Part shown: piece after piece, positions 1 through 6,810 of the stretch
Numbering within the stretch: position 1 is the stretch's first letter
Layout: each line of letters begins with the position of its first letter
From: an uncultured Oscillospiraceae bacterium
GTDB lineage: Bacteria; Bacillota; Clostridia; Oscillospirales; Oscillospiraceae
Length of the DNA: 10,104 bases
Direction: 5' to 3'
Assembly (NCBI GenBank): GCA_944385775.1
Contig: CALWYM010000036.1
Span: 1-10,104 of the forward strand
The notes under the pieces: model-generated
Database searches by the model: none
What the model saw: the letters and a program-made list of their open reading frames with translations, nothing else
What the model was told of the DNA's origin: nothing
Position numbers and translations under genes: made by a program

Positions 1-514
1 AAATAGTACCGCCGGTCATTGTAAAGCTGCCTCCGGAAGCGACAGTCACCGGCGCAGCAGTTTCCAGAGTTCCACTTTCAAAAATTACTGATGCACTAGG
101 ACCAATATTCAAAATGTTTCTTTTAAACATAAAGGTCGAAACATTTTCCTGAACAATAGCGCCGCTTTGCTCCTCAGAAGTATCACGGATAGTAAGAGTT
201 GCGCCATCCTCTACCACAATCACATCGTCTAAAGGTGAGGTTGTTGTGGAAATAATACGATAACCGTTAAGGTCCAGAGTAACAGTTTTACCTGTGGGAA
301 CGGTTACAAAACCTGTTCCGTCAACTCCGTCTGTCAAAGTTATATCGGTCACAAGTTTTACGCTAATTGCCCCGTCTTCATTGAGAGCGGACTCAAGATC
401 ATCAAATGTTGTGATCTCACCCGTGTAATCAGCAAGTGCCGCGGTTGGCAAAATGGTAATTGTTATCACTAGCGCAAGCAAAATGCTCCAAATACACATT
501 CGTTTTTTGTACAT
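1..514 (-). CDS. Secreted surface protein, N-terminal part (runs off left edge)
   Basis: An open frame of 171 codons starts at the ATG at 514-512 and has no stop before the window edge, so only the N-terminus is present. A strong AGGAGG sits at 527-522, seven bases before the ATG. The protein begins with a Sec-type signal peptide: basic MYKKR, a hydrophobic core at residues 7-22, and a likely cleavage site TAALA|D after residue 28. The KKR start is not a twin-arginine motif. The mature part is rich in short beta strands with phrases such as VTLDLNGY, DGATLTIRD and GGSFTMTGG. These are typical of parallel beta-helix or repeat regions in long cell-surface proteins of gut Firmicutes. Adhesion or polysaccharide binding is plausible but is not shown here; anchor and catalytic parts would lie beyond the edge. 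Neither the frame nor the signal peptide is in doubt; the function is unknown. Confidence 0.85.
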   Translation of the reverse strand, partial: MYKKRMCIWSILLALVITITILPTAALADYTGEITTFDDLESALNEDGAISVKLVTDITLTDGVDGTGFVTVPTGKTVTLDLNGYRIISTTTSPLDDVIVVEDGATLTIRDTSEEQSGAIVQENVSTFMFKRNILNIGPSASVIFESGTLETAAPVTVASGGSFTMTGGTI

Positions 515-782
515 TTTTCTTCCTCCTGTTCTTTTTTTATTAATATTACTTTCAAACACAAATTATGGTAATTTGAATGCCTTCTGCAATGGATACGTAG
601 GGAAAATATCTCATCATTAGATGTAATATACATATTCCCATACATACCCAGTTACCTATTTTTATCTTATCACTGCATAAAGAAAAATACAAGTATTGTG
701 TTATTTTTTGACATAAAAAATTGGTTTAGCAATGTTAGCATATGCAGGTCAGAATCTGAAGCGTATCGAAAATTTGAAAATA
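515..782 (-). promoter_or_regulatory. Intergenic leader and possible promoter of the secreted protein gene
   Basis: This gene-free A/T-rich stretch lies between the secreted protein gene and the tRNA terminator. On the minus strand a candidate promoter reads TTGTAT (692-687), 17-base spacer, TAAGAT (669-664), which would give a leader of about 145 bases. Both boxes are imperfect, so the exact promoter is uncertain. No tRNA, no recognisable riboswitch and no convincing small ORF was found in it. Confidence 0.35.
521..527 (-). promoter_or_regulatory. Ribosome binding site of the secreted protein gene
   Basis: On the minus strand this reads AGGAGGA, seven bases ahead of the ATG at 514. It fixes the start there rather than at the internal Met6. 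Confidence 0.8.
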
Positions 783-817
783 AAAAAGACTTGAAACAAC
801 AGTTTCAAGTCTTTTTT
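782..817 (-). terminator. Intrinsic terminator of the tRNA-Ala gene
   Basis: A perfect 10-bp stem pairs 788-797 with 802-811 around a 4-base loop (798-801). It is flanked by six A on one side (782-787) and six T on the other (812-817), so it can end transcription on either strand. On the minus strand it begins 14 bases past the tRNA 3' end and separates the tRNA from the secreted protein gene. Confidence 0.88.
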
Positions 818-830
818 CACTCTATCGAGT

Positions 831-906
<76 letters not shown>

Positions 907-934
907 GTAACGCGTAAACTTAAGCTACTTGAAT

Positions 935-963
935 ATGTTATCACGGCAATAAAAAAATGTCAA
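935..963 (-). promoter_or_regulatory. Promoter of tRNA-Ala
   Basis: On the minus strand a perfect TTGACA (963-958) is followed by a 17-base spacer and TAACAT (940-935). Transcription would start near 928, about 20 bases before the mature tRNA 5' end at 906, leaving a short leader for RNase P to remove. Confidence 0.75.
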
Positions 964-1017
964 GAGAGAAATTATAAAAAAGCTGATTTTTTTTAAAAAT
1001 ACCCATAGCTTTTTATC

Positions 1018-1047
1018 TTGAATAAATTAAGCTCGGTATGCTAAAAT
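1018..1047 (+). promoter_or_regulatory. Promoter of tex, with extended -10
   Basis: TTGAAT (1018-1023) is followed by an 18-base spacer and TAAAAT (1042-1047), with TGC just before the -10 (extended -10). An A/T-rich run around 987-1000 upstream could act as an UP element. Transcription would start near 1054, downstream of the ATG at 1038, which argues that this upstream ATG is not the tex start. Confidence 0.65.
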
Positions 1048-1075
1048 ATTTCTTGTCGGGAAAATTATTCCTGGC

Positions 1076-1081
1076 AGGAGG
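1076..1081 (+). promoter_or_regulatory. Ribosome binding site that sets the tex start
   Basis: AGGAGG lies seven bases before the ATG at 1089. The upstream in-frame ATG at 1038 has no comparable site. Confidence 0.85.
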
Positions 1082-1088
1082 TTTGTTA

Positions 1089-3245
1089 ATGGATATATCA
1101 GCAATAATTAGCCGGGAGCTCTCCAAGCCGAAGGAGTATGTGGAAAATGTTATCAGACTGCTTGATGAAGGCAATACCATACCGTTTATTGCCCGTTATC
1201 GTAAGGAACTTCACGGGGCTATGGACGATACAGCGTTGAGGACGCTTGAAACAAGACTTGCTTACCTTAGAAATCTTGAGGACAGGCAGAAAACTGTTTT
1301 GGAATCAATAGAGAGTCAAGGTAAGCTTACTGATGAGATAAAAGGAAAAGTCCTAAATGCCGCTACTCTTTCAGAGCTGGAGGATATTTACCGCCCATAC
1401 AAGCAGAAGCGCAGAACAAGAGCAACTATAGCCAAGGAAAAAGGACTTGAGCCGCTGGCGGAGCTTATTATGAAGCAGGATAAAAAAGGTCCTCAGCTTA
1501 CTATAATGGCAGAAAAATATATTAATCCGTCACTAAATGTAAACACTGCAGAGGAAGCCCTTGCAGGTGCAGGGGATATAATAGCCGAGAACATAAGCGA
1601 TGATGCCGATATAAGAAAGTCTATGAAGGAGCTTATATCAAAATCTGGCAGCATACACTCCGAAGCAGCCACGGAGGAAGATTCGGTATACAGAAATTAT
1701 TATAATTTTACTCAGAGTGTAAGTAAAATCCACAGTTACCAGGTGCTGGCTATAAATAGGGGAGAAAAGGAAAAGTTCCTTAAGGTCAGTCTTGAGCTTG
1801 ACCAGGATAGGGCACTTGAAATTATTAAGAAAAAAGTGATAGTACCTTATTCAACATATAAAAGCTATCTTGAGGCTGTCAGCAATGACGCCTACACCAG
1901 GCTGATTTTTCCGTCAATTGAGAGAGAAATCCGTTCTGAACTTACTGAAAAAGCCGACGAAGGTGCTATTGAGCAGTTTGCCAACAATCTTAAGCCCCTT
2001 ATTATGCAGCCGCCTGTTAAGGGTAAGGTGACCATGGGTCTGGACCCGGGATACCGCATGGGCTGCAAGGTTGCAGTAGTAGATGAGACTGGTAAAGTTC
2101 TTGATACAACAGTGGTTTACCCAACCTATGGTGAAAAGCAAAAGCGTGAGGCAATTTCAAAGCTTGCAGTTCTTATAAGAAAATATAATGTTGAGCATAT
2201 CGCCATTGGTAATGGAACGGCCAGCAGGGAGACAGAACAGATGACTGCAGAGCTTATACACGAGGAAAACCAAAAGGGAGCAAACCTTAGCTACGCAATA
2301 GTTTCCGAGGCAGGCGCATCCGTGTACTCAGCCAGTAAGCTTGGCGCCGAGGAATTTCCGCAGTTTGACGTTAATCTGCGTTCCGCAGTTTCAATTGCCA
2401 GAAGGCTTCAGGACCCTATGGCAGAGCTTGTAAAGATTGAGCCGAAAGCCATTGGAGTCGGTCAGTACCAGCATGATATGCCGGAAAAGCAGCTTGACAG
2501 CGCATTATCAGCAGTTGTTGAAGACTGCGTAAACTCAGTGGGTGTTGACGTTAATACTGCTTCCCCGTCACTGCTTTCCAGAGTTTCCGGACTTAATGCT
2601 ACTACATCAAAAAATATCGTGGCGTACAGGGAGGAAAACGGTAAGTTTACATCGAGAAGTCAGCTGCTGAAAGTTCCAAAGCTTGGACCAAAGGCATATC
2701 AGCAGTGTGCCGGCTTTTTAAGGGTTCCAGACAGCAAAAATGTTCTCGATAATACTGCGGTCCACCCTGAATCCTACGAGGCGTCGAAAAAGCTTCTCAC
2801 GCTTTTGGGCAAAACTGAAAATGACGTCAAAAACGGCAATATGCGGGAGCTGGACAAGACGGTTAGAGTCTATGGTGCGGAAAAACTTGCCACTGAGATT
2901 GGTATTGGTGTGCCGACCCTTATGGATATTGTGTCTGAACTTAAAAAGCCGGGCAGGGATATTCGTGACAGTTTACCAAAGCCCATACTTCGGACAGATG
3001 TGCTGGATATAAAGGATTTAAAGCCTGGAATGAAGCTTATGGGAACTGTTAGAAACGTAATTGATTTTGGAGCCTTTGTAGATATAGGTGTTCACCAAGA
3101 CGGACTTGTCCACGTATCTGAGATTTCCACAAAATTTATTAGGCATCCATCTGAGGTGCTCAGCGTGGGTGATATTGTAAATGTTGTTGTGCTGAGTGTG
3201 GATGAAAAGAAAAAGAGGATAAGTCTGTCAATTAAGCAGGCGTAA
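1089..3245 (+). CDS. tex: Tex-family transcription accessory / RNA-binding protein
   Basis: This 718-residue protein has the full Tex layout. The N-terminal helical Tex region covers about residues 1-190 and contains the conserved phrases TIPFIARYRKE and LEDIYRPYK. A YqgF-like RNase H fold starts at about 314 with GLDPGYRMGCK (317-327). Helix-hairpin-helix repeats lie at about 480-560, and a C-terminal S1 domain at 644-718 begins LKPGMKLMGTV. Tex proteins bind nucleic acid and affect transcription and stress tolerance in several bacteria; the exact role is still loosely defined. The start is set at the ATG at 1089 because AGGAGG lies at 1076-1081 with a 7-base gap and family members begin near MDISAIIS. 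An in-frame ATG at 1038 would add 17 residues but sits inside the promoter. The gene is monocistronic and ends in a hairpin shared with the convergent kinase gene. Confidence 0.96.
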   Translation: MDISAIISRELSKPKEYVENVIRLLDEGNTIPFIARYRKELHGAMDDTALRTLETRLAYLRNLEDRQKTVLESIESQGKLTDEIKGKVLNAATLSELEDIYRPYKQKRRTRATIAKEKGLEPLAELIMKQDKKGPQLTIMAEKYINPSLNVNTAEEALAGAGDIIAENISDDADIRKSMKELISKSGSIHSEAATEEDSVYRNYYNFTQSVSKIHSYQVLAINRGEKEKFLKVSLELDQDRALEIIKKKVIVPYSTYKSYLEAVSNDAYTRLIFPSIEREIRSELTEKADEGAIEQFANNLKPLIMQPPVKGKVTMGLDPGYRMGCKVAVVDETGKVLDTTVVYPTYGEKQKREAISKLAVLIRKYNVEHIAIGNGTASRETEQMTAELIHEENQKGANLSYAIVSEAGASVYSASKLGAEEFPQFDVNLRSAVSIARRLQDPMAELVKIEPKAIGVGQYQHDMPEKQLDSALSAVVEDCVNSVGVDVNTASPSLLSRVSGLNATTSKNIVAYREENGKFTSRSQLLKVPKLGPKAYQQCAGFLRVPDSKNVLDNTAVHPESYEASKKLLTLLGKTENDVKNGNMRELDKTVRVYGAEKLATEIGIGVPTLMDIVSELKKPGRDIRDSLPKPILRTDVLDIKDLKPGMKLMGTVRNVIDFGAFVDIGVHQDGLVHVSEISTKFIRHPSEVLSVGDIVNVVVLSVDEKKKRISLSIKQA

Positions 3246-3250
3246 AGAGA

Positions 3251-3283
3251 AAGCAGGTGTGAGTTTCAGTCACACCTGCTTTT
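3251..3283. terminator. Shared bidirectional terminator between tex and the kinase gene
   Basis: A perfect 12-bp stem pairs 3251-3262 with 3270-3281 around a 7-base loop. It begins 5 bases past the tex stop and ends one base from the stop codon of the convergent gene. The plus strand has a short T tail (TTTTAAT), and the minus strand has a broken one (TTTCTCTTT). Both convergent units most likely end here. Confidence 0.75.
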
Positions 3284-4190
3284 AATATTCGGTTTCAAAA
3301 GAATGGAGGTTATTATTCATAGCTTTCGTGTACCAGCTTGGAATGGGATTTTCCATATTATCATACCAGCTCAGTATATCTTTTGCCTGATTTAACATTA
3401 TTTGGATCTGCTTAGATCCATAAGGAATTGCCCAGCAAATTGAGCCTAAGGTGTTGCTGCTAATATAAAGAGCAAGCAGTTCCCAAAAAACCATGGGTAT
3501 GTCGTTACAAAAATATCCGTTTACCATTCCGGCGGCAAACAGAGGGGAAACCTCCGCACACCACACAATGCGGTTAAATTCTTCCCACGGGTCTCCGAAA
3601 TCATCTCTGTTAAAGTCAATAATATAAAGCTTTCCGTCATCGCCTATCATCATGTTGCCAATATGATAGTCTCCGTGCTGATAGGTTTGAGGGCGACCGT
3701 GAAGCAGGTGCCTGTGTGAATTAATATAATTTATAAAGTTTTGTCCGTTTTCGTACTTGGTAGCACATTCTTCATACATTTTGATTTTGCGGTCTGCTTT
3801 GAGGTTAAAATAGGTTTCCCAGTCCTCCGTTTCTACAGGAGCAGGGATTTCATGGATTTTCTTTAGAAATTGCCCTGACTGATAGCCATAAGAATACTGT
3901 TCGCAATCTGTCATGTTATGGACTGCATCTATTGCGTCAATACCATCTATCCATGTTTGAACGGAGTAAACACACTCATCGGATATACCAAACTCCAGAG
4001 GTCTGCAAATCGGTACGCCCAAAGCAGCCACCGTTTTCATATGCTCATATTCATTTTTCTTTCTCTCATACTGCGTTATAGGGGATACTCGAAGAAGAAA
4101 TTTATTTCCCTTACTGTCGGCGGCACAGTATTTTTTATCTTCAGACCAGCCTTTTTCAATCAGTTTCAATGTTTCAAACTTATATTGCAC
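3282..4190 (-). CDS. APH-family phosphotransferase (aminoglycoside/choline kinase-like)
   Basis: The 302-residue protein has the phosphotransferase (APH) kinase fold. It shows a catalytic loop QHGDYHIGN with the Brenner-type HxDxxxxN pattern, and a metal-binding IIDFNRDDFGDP about 13 residues after it. The N-lobe contains FLLRV in the place of the nucleotide-binding strand. Such enzymes phosphorylate small hydroxyl compounds: aminoglycosides, macrolides, choline, sugars or unknown metabolites. The sequence does not tell which, and resistance should not be assumed. The chosen start is the GTG at 4190, preceded by GGAGGTG (4203-4197) at a 6-base gap. An ATG at 4205 in the same frame would add five residues but overlaps that ribosome binding site and has none of its own. 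The gene starts 35 bases after the ung stop on the same strand, with no terminator between, so the two are probably co-transcribed. Confidence 0.88.
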   Translation of the reverse strand: MQYKFETLKLIEKGWSEDKKYCAADSKGNKFLLRVSPITQYERKKNEYEHMKTVAALGVPICRPLEFGISDECVYSVQTWIDGIDAIDAVHNMTDCEQYSYGYQSGQFLKKIHEIPAPVETEDWETYFNLKADRKIKMYEECATKYENGQNFINYINSHRHLLHGRPQTYQHGDYHIGNMMIGDDGKLYIIDFNRDDFGDPWEEFNRIVWCAEVSPLFAAGMVNGYFCNDIPMVFWELLALYISSNTLGSICWAIPYGSKQIQIMLNQAKDILSWYDNMENPIPSWYTKAMNNNLHSFETEY

Positions 4191-4196
4191 AGAATA

Positions 4197-4203
4197 CACC
4201 TCC
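4197..4203 (-). promoter_or_regulatory. Ribosome binding site that decides a GTG start
   Basis: GGAGGTG on the minus strand precedes GTG (4190-4188) by six bases. The first bases of this site overlap the alternative ATG at 4205-4203, so both cannot be used well at once. Confidence 0.7.
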
Positions 4204-4225
4204 ATTTATACGGAGACTGGCGAGG

Positions 4226-4954
4226 CTACCAAATAATAGCCTTTTCACCGTTTTCAGTAAGAAATTCATTCACAGCAGAAAAGGGCTTGCTGCCGAAAAA
4301 ACCCCTGTAAGCTGAAAGAGGACTTGGATGAGCGGAATAAATAAATTTTCTCGGCGCCTGCTTTGCACTATATTTTTCAAGCCTTTGTCCCATATTGTGG
4401 GCATCGTTACCCCAAAGTATGAAACACAGAGGGTATGGACTTTTTTCGTTAAGCTCGGACAATACCTCTGCGCCGAAGCCATTCCAAAATCTTTTGTGAG
4501 AACCGGGCTTTCCGGCTTCAACAGTCAAAGTGGTATTAATCAGCAAGACGCCCTGGAAAGCCCATGAGGAAAGGTCACCTCCGTATGTAGCCGATTCACT
4601 GCCTGTATCGTCATTTATTTCCTTATAGATATTTTTAAGGCTCGGAGGTAGCTTTGTACCGTATGGCACAGAGAAAGCAAGACCCATTGCGTGTTCGTGG
4701 TTTGGGTAGGGGTCCTGACCACTTATTACAACCCTTGTTTTTTCAAAGGGGCAAAGAGCAAACGCTTTAAAAATGTTGTTTTTATCTGGATTAATAGTTT
4801 TTTCATTATATTCGCTAGTAAGGAAATTATCAAGAAATTTGTATTTATCCAAATCTCTTTCCATTACGGATTGAATAACCTTACTCCATGTCGGCGAGCT
4901 CTCAGAAAGACAGCTTAGAGCGTTTTCAAGAACTCCGTTTGATAAAATAAGCAT
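4226..4954 (-). CDS. ung: Uracil-DNA glycosylase, family 1
   Basis: The 242-residue protein removes uracil from DNA as the first step of base excision repair. Its water-activating motif is GQDPYP (residues 79-84, catalytic Asp81), followed by AMGLAFSVP. PPSLKNIYKEI follows, then the LLINTTLTV strand, and the DNA-intercalating loop HPSPLSAYRGFFGSKPFS starts at about 209. Length and motif order match family-1 UNG. The sixth residue of the first motif is Pro where most members have His. The start at ATG 4954 has AGAGG at 4966-4962, seven bases upstream. A longer frame from the ATG at 5011 is unlikely because that ATG overlaps the TATAAT box. The gene leads a two-gene unit with the downstream kinase and is divergent from the Tat operon. 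Confidence 0.96.
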   Translation of the reverse strand: MLILSNGVLENALSCLSESSPTWSKVIQSVMERDLDKYKFLDNFLTSEYNEKTINPDKNNIFKAFALCPFEKTRVVISGQDPYPNHEHAMGLAFSVPYGTKLPPSLKNIYKEINDDTGSESATYGGDLSSWAFQGVLLINTTLTVEAGKPGSHKRFWNGFGAEVLSELNEKSPYPLCFILWGNDAHNMGQRLEKYSAKQAPRKFIYSAHPSPLSAYRGFFGSKPFSAVNEFLTENGEKAIIW

Positions 4955-5009
4955 TTTACCACCTCTTTTACTTAAAAGATTACCATAAAATACTTTAGCT
5001 GTAAACAGC

Positions 5010-5015
5010 ATTATA
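5010..5015 (-). promoter_or_regulatory. -10 box of the ung-kinase unit
   Basis: A perfect TATAAT is read on the minus strand at 5015-5010, giving a start near 5003 and a leader of about 50 bases to the ung ATG. No good -35 box is found at 16-18 bases upstream, only A/T-rich sequence. The promoter is therefore probable but incomplete. Confidence 0.55.
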
Positions 5016-5075
5016 TAAATAGAATAAATATGAATAACTTGTTAGGAAAAAAATTTTGTTTTTTGTTAAAAATGA

Positions 5076-5104
5076 TTGAACAATGAATTGCATTGTGATA
5101 TAAT
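5076..5104 (+). promoter_or_regulatory. Promoter of the Tat operon
   Basis: TTGAAC (5076-5081), a 17-base spacer and a perfect TATAAT (5099-5104) make a strong sigma-A-type promoter. Transcription would start near 5111, about 118 bases before the first gene. Confidence 0.85.
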
Positions 5105-5110
5105 AGTCAA

Positions 5111-5228
5111 GGTTCTGAGGAGAACTTCAGAGCTTGTGGGACTTTTTTAGGAGTGGTTAACCTAAAGAGGATTATTTAACAGGAGGTGAAACCGTAAATT
5201 ATTTTAAATTAATCAAAGGAGATATTCT
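5111..5228 (+). promoter_or_regulatory. Purine-rich leader of the Tat operon with orphan Shine-Dalgarno
   Basis: The leader holds a small 5-bp hairpin (GTTCT/AGAAC, 5113-5126) and a 6-bp hairpin (TTTAGG/CCTAAA, 5146-5166). A full consensus AGGAGGTGA lies at 5181-5189 with no ATG, GTG or TTG at a usable distance. The working ribosome binding site AAAGGAG lies at 5215-5221, seven bases before the ATG at 5229. No known riboswitch class was recognised. Confidence 0.5.
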
Positions 5229-5687
5229 ATGGGAATAGGTACAATGGAGCTCGTAGTAATGCTAGTGGTAGCATTTCTTGTGCTTGGACCTGAGAGGATG
5301 GTTACATATGCCAGAAAGCTTGGTAGATTCCTCAGAATAGTTAAGATTTATCTTGGCTCAATGACAGAGGATTTGAGAGAGACTGTAATAGAACCTCTTG
5401 AAGAACTGCAGGAGCCCCTTAAGGAAATGACCAAACCTTTAACGGATCTTACAAAAGAAACTGAGGCTACTGTAAGCGGCATAAAGAGAACTATCAATAA
5501 GGATGCCTCCACAGCGAAAAAGACTGCTGAAATTACTGATAACTCTGCTGAAACAGAAGCGGAGGATGAAGAGCTCGAAATGGCAGAACTTGTTGAAGAA
5601 GTTTCGGATTCTCCGAGCATCAAAGCTGACGTAGATGACGCTGGTGACGGGACCGAAGAAGCGGATCTTGTAAAGACCGCAAAATAA
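5229..5687 (+). CDS. TatB-like twin-arginine translocase subunit
   Basis: This 152-residue protein of the TatA/TatB (MttA/Hcf106) family would sit in the cytoplasmic membrane. It has a very short N-terminus with Glu7, one membrane helix at about 7-19, the hinge motif LGPERM (19-24), and a long amphipathic helix from about 25. A heptad-spaced EPLEEL/EPLKEM/KPLTDL repeat lies at 55-74, followed by an acidic, low-complexity tail from about 100. LGPER and the long helix fit TatB better than TatA, whose usual form FGPKQLPKLGK is present in the next gene. TatB forms the substrate receptor with TatC. Many Gram-positive bacteria lack a separate TatB, so this could also be a second TatA paralogue. It is the first gene of the operon, followed 17 bases later by tatA. 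Family is certain; subtype is likely. Confidence 0.88.
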   Translation: MGIGTMELVVMLVVAFLVLGPERMVTYARKLGRFLRIVKIYLGSMTEDLRETVIEPLEELQEPLKEMTKPLTDLTKETEATVSGIKRTINKDASTAKKTAEITDNSAETEAEDEELEMAELVEEVSDSPSIKADVDDAGDGTEEADLVKTAK

Positions 5688-5704
5688 GAAAAGAGGTATT
5701 TATA

Positions 5705-5935
5705 ATGGGAAAAGTTGGAACACTTGAAATGCTTGTTATCCTGGTAGTTGTTTTGATTATCTTTGGACCTAAGCAGCTTCCAAAGCTGGGTAAGACTATC
5801 GGAAATACCATAAGTTCTTTTAAACAGGGACTTGAGGATGACGGCGATAAGGAGAAAGAGAATAAGCCTGAGGACAAGCCGGAGGAGACAGCTGAGGCTG
5901 AGTCCAAGACTGAAAATAGTGCTGAGAATAAGTAA
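5705..5935 (+). CDS. tatA: Sec-independent protein translocase subunit TatA
   Basis: The 76-residue protein has a short N-terminus with Glu8, a single membrane helix at about 7-20, and the family hinge FGPKQLPKLGK (20-30). An amphipathic helix with SSFKQGL follows, then a highly charged tail (45-76) rich in Glu and Lys. TatA oligomers form the passage through which folded proteins with twin-arginine signals cross the membrane. Length and hinge are typical. The ATG at 5705 is preceded by AAAAGAGG at a workable distance. It sits between the tatB-like gene and tatC with gaps of 17 and 14 bases, so the three are one transcript and probably one complex. Confidence 0.95.
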   Translation: MGKVGTLEMLVILVVVLIIFGPKQLPKLGKTIGNTISSFKQGLEDDGDKEKENKPEDKPEETAEAESKTENSAENK

Positions 5936-5949
5936 TTTGGGTGGCATAG

Positions 5950-6801
5950 ATGGCTGATAAGAAAAATGGAAAGCGTAAAAGCAATCCTAATAAAGAAATG
6001 ACGCTGTGGGGGCATTTGGGTGAACTGAGAACATGTGTGTTTATCAGTATCGGTACATTCCTCATAGCGACTGTTGTCAGCTATTCCTTCGCAGACACTC
6101 TGACGCAGCAGGCAATCAGTCATGCTGATGGGTATATTTTTATTCAGACAGGCGTGGCTGAGCTTATGGGACAGTACATAAAGGTATCCGTACTTAGTGG
6201 ACTTGTTATTTCGCTGCCGATAATTGCATGGCAGTTATATAAGTTCGTTGGACCGGGACTTACGAAGTCGGAGGAAGCAAAATTCCTCTCTGTCCTTATA
6301 GGCGGACTTGCCCTTTTTGCGGTGGGTTGTGTCTTTGCATATAAGCTGGTTATCCCATTTACGCTTCAGTTTTTCAGAAACATTAACACCATTGATGTAG
6401 AGGGACTTTACAGCATAAAGGAATATATAAGTTATTTGACCATGCTTATGTTTTCATTTGGTGTAATATTTGAGATACCGGTGGTTGTTGCGCTTCTGAC
6501 GTGGATTGGTTTTCTCAAGCCCCAGTGGATGAAAGCCAGCAGAAGGATTGTTATTGTCATTTGCGTTGTTATAGGCGCTGTAATTACTCCTCCTGATGTG
6601 GTAAGCCAGACTACGGTGGCAGTACCGATGATTCTTCTGTATGAGGTTGGTATAGTGATATGCAGTGTCATATATAAGTCCAGACCTCACGATGAAGATG
6701 AAGAGGAAGAGAAAACAAAAAAGCCGAAAAGCAAGCAGGCTGAGAGATGGGCCGCTGCTAAACGCATAGTTGACATACAGGATGCTGAGAAAAAGAAATA
6801 G
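5950..6801 (+). CDS. tatC: Sec-independent protein translocase subunit TatC
   Basis: TatC is the six-helix membrane core of the twin-arginine translocase and recognises the RR signal. The 283-residue protein has the N-terminal cytoplasmic motif HLGELR (22-27), helices at about 29-46, 77-99, 112-134, 158-184, 198-213 and 220-242, and the loop FVGPGLTKSEE (99-109). The signature ITPPDVVSQ with a nearby LLYE lies at 212-232. The residue two places after the conserved Arg27 is Cys29, where many TatC have Arg. The C-terminal tail (243-283) is longer than in many relatives: a run of Asp/Glu followed by a basic, helical end. The ribosome binding site is weak (GGGTGG, 5939-5944), which may lower its output relative to tatA. 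It is followed by a hairpin and then the Fe-S protein gene. Confidence 0.97.
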   Translation: MADKKNGKRKSNPNKEMTLWGHLGELRTCVFISIGTFLIATVVSYSFADTLTQQAISHADGYIFIQTGVAELMGQYIKVSVLSGLVISLPIIAWQLYKFVGPGLTKSEEAKFLSVLIGGLALFAVGCVFAYKLVIPFTLQFFRNINTIDVEGLYSIKEYISYLTMLMFSFGVIFEIPVVVALLTWIGFLKPQWMKASRRIVIVICVVIGAVITPPDVVSQTTVAVPMILLYEVGIVICSVIYKSRPHDEDEEEEKTKKPKSKQAERWAAAKRIVDIQDAEKKK

Positions 6802-6810
6802 AATTGTAGA

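Noticed and set aside
708..741. Perfect TTGACA on the plus strand, possible promoter for a small RNA ended by the hairpin at 788-811
   Set aside because: No acceptable -10 lies 16-18 bases downstream; the nearest TAGCAT-like box is 22 bases away. The hairpin is explained by the tRNA.
1038..1088. Longer N-terminus for tex from the ATG at 1038
   Set aside because: This ATG lies within the promoter (-10 at 1042-1047) and lacks a ribosome binding site; ATG 1089 has AGGAGG at seven bases and matches the family start.
3918..4310. Plus-strand open frame of 130 codons opposite the kinase gene
   Set aside because: It lies antisense to the conserved APH frame, spans the ung-kinase gap and shows no recognisable protein features.
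4955..5011. Longer N-terminus for ung from the ATG at 5011
   Set aside because: The ATG overlaps the TATAAT box, so it would not be in the transcript; ATG 4954 has a good ribosome binding site.
5134..5160. Eight-codon leader peptide from a TTG in the Tat leader (MWDFFRSG)
   Set aside because: TTG start, poor spacing to GAGGAG, and no amino-acid bias that would suggest attenuation. Too short to support.
5348..6123. Long minus-strand open frames opposite the tatB-tatA-tatC region
   Set aside because: They are antisense to well-supported Tat genes, rich in Ser/Leu from reading acidic codons backward, and have no family likeness or good ribosome binding site.
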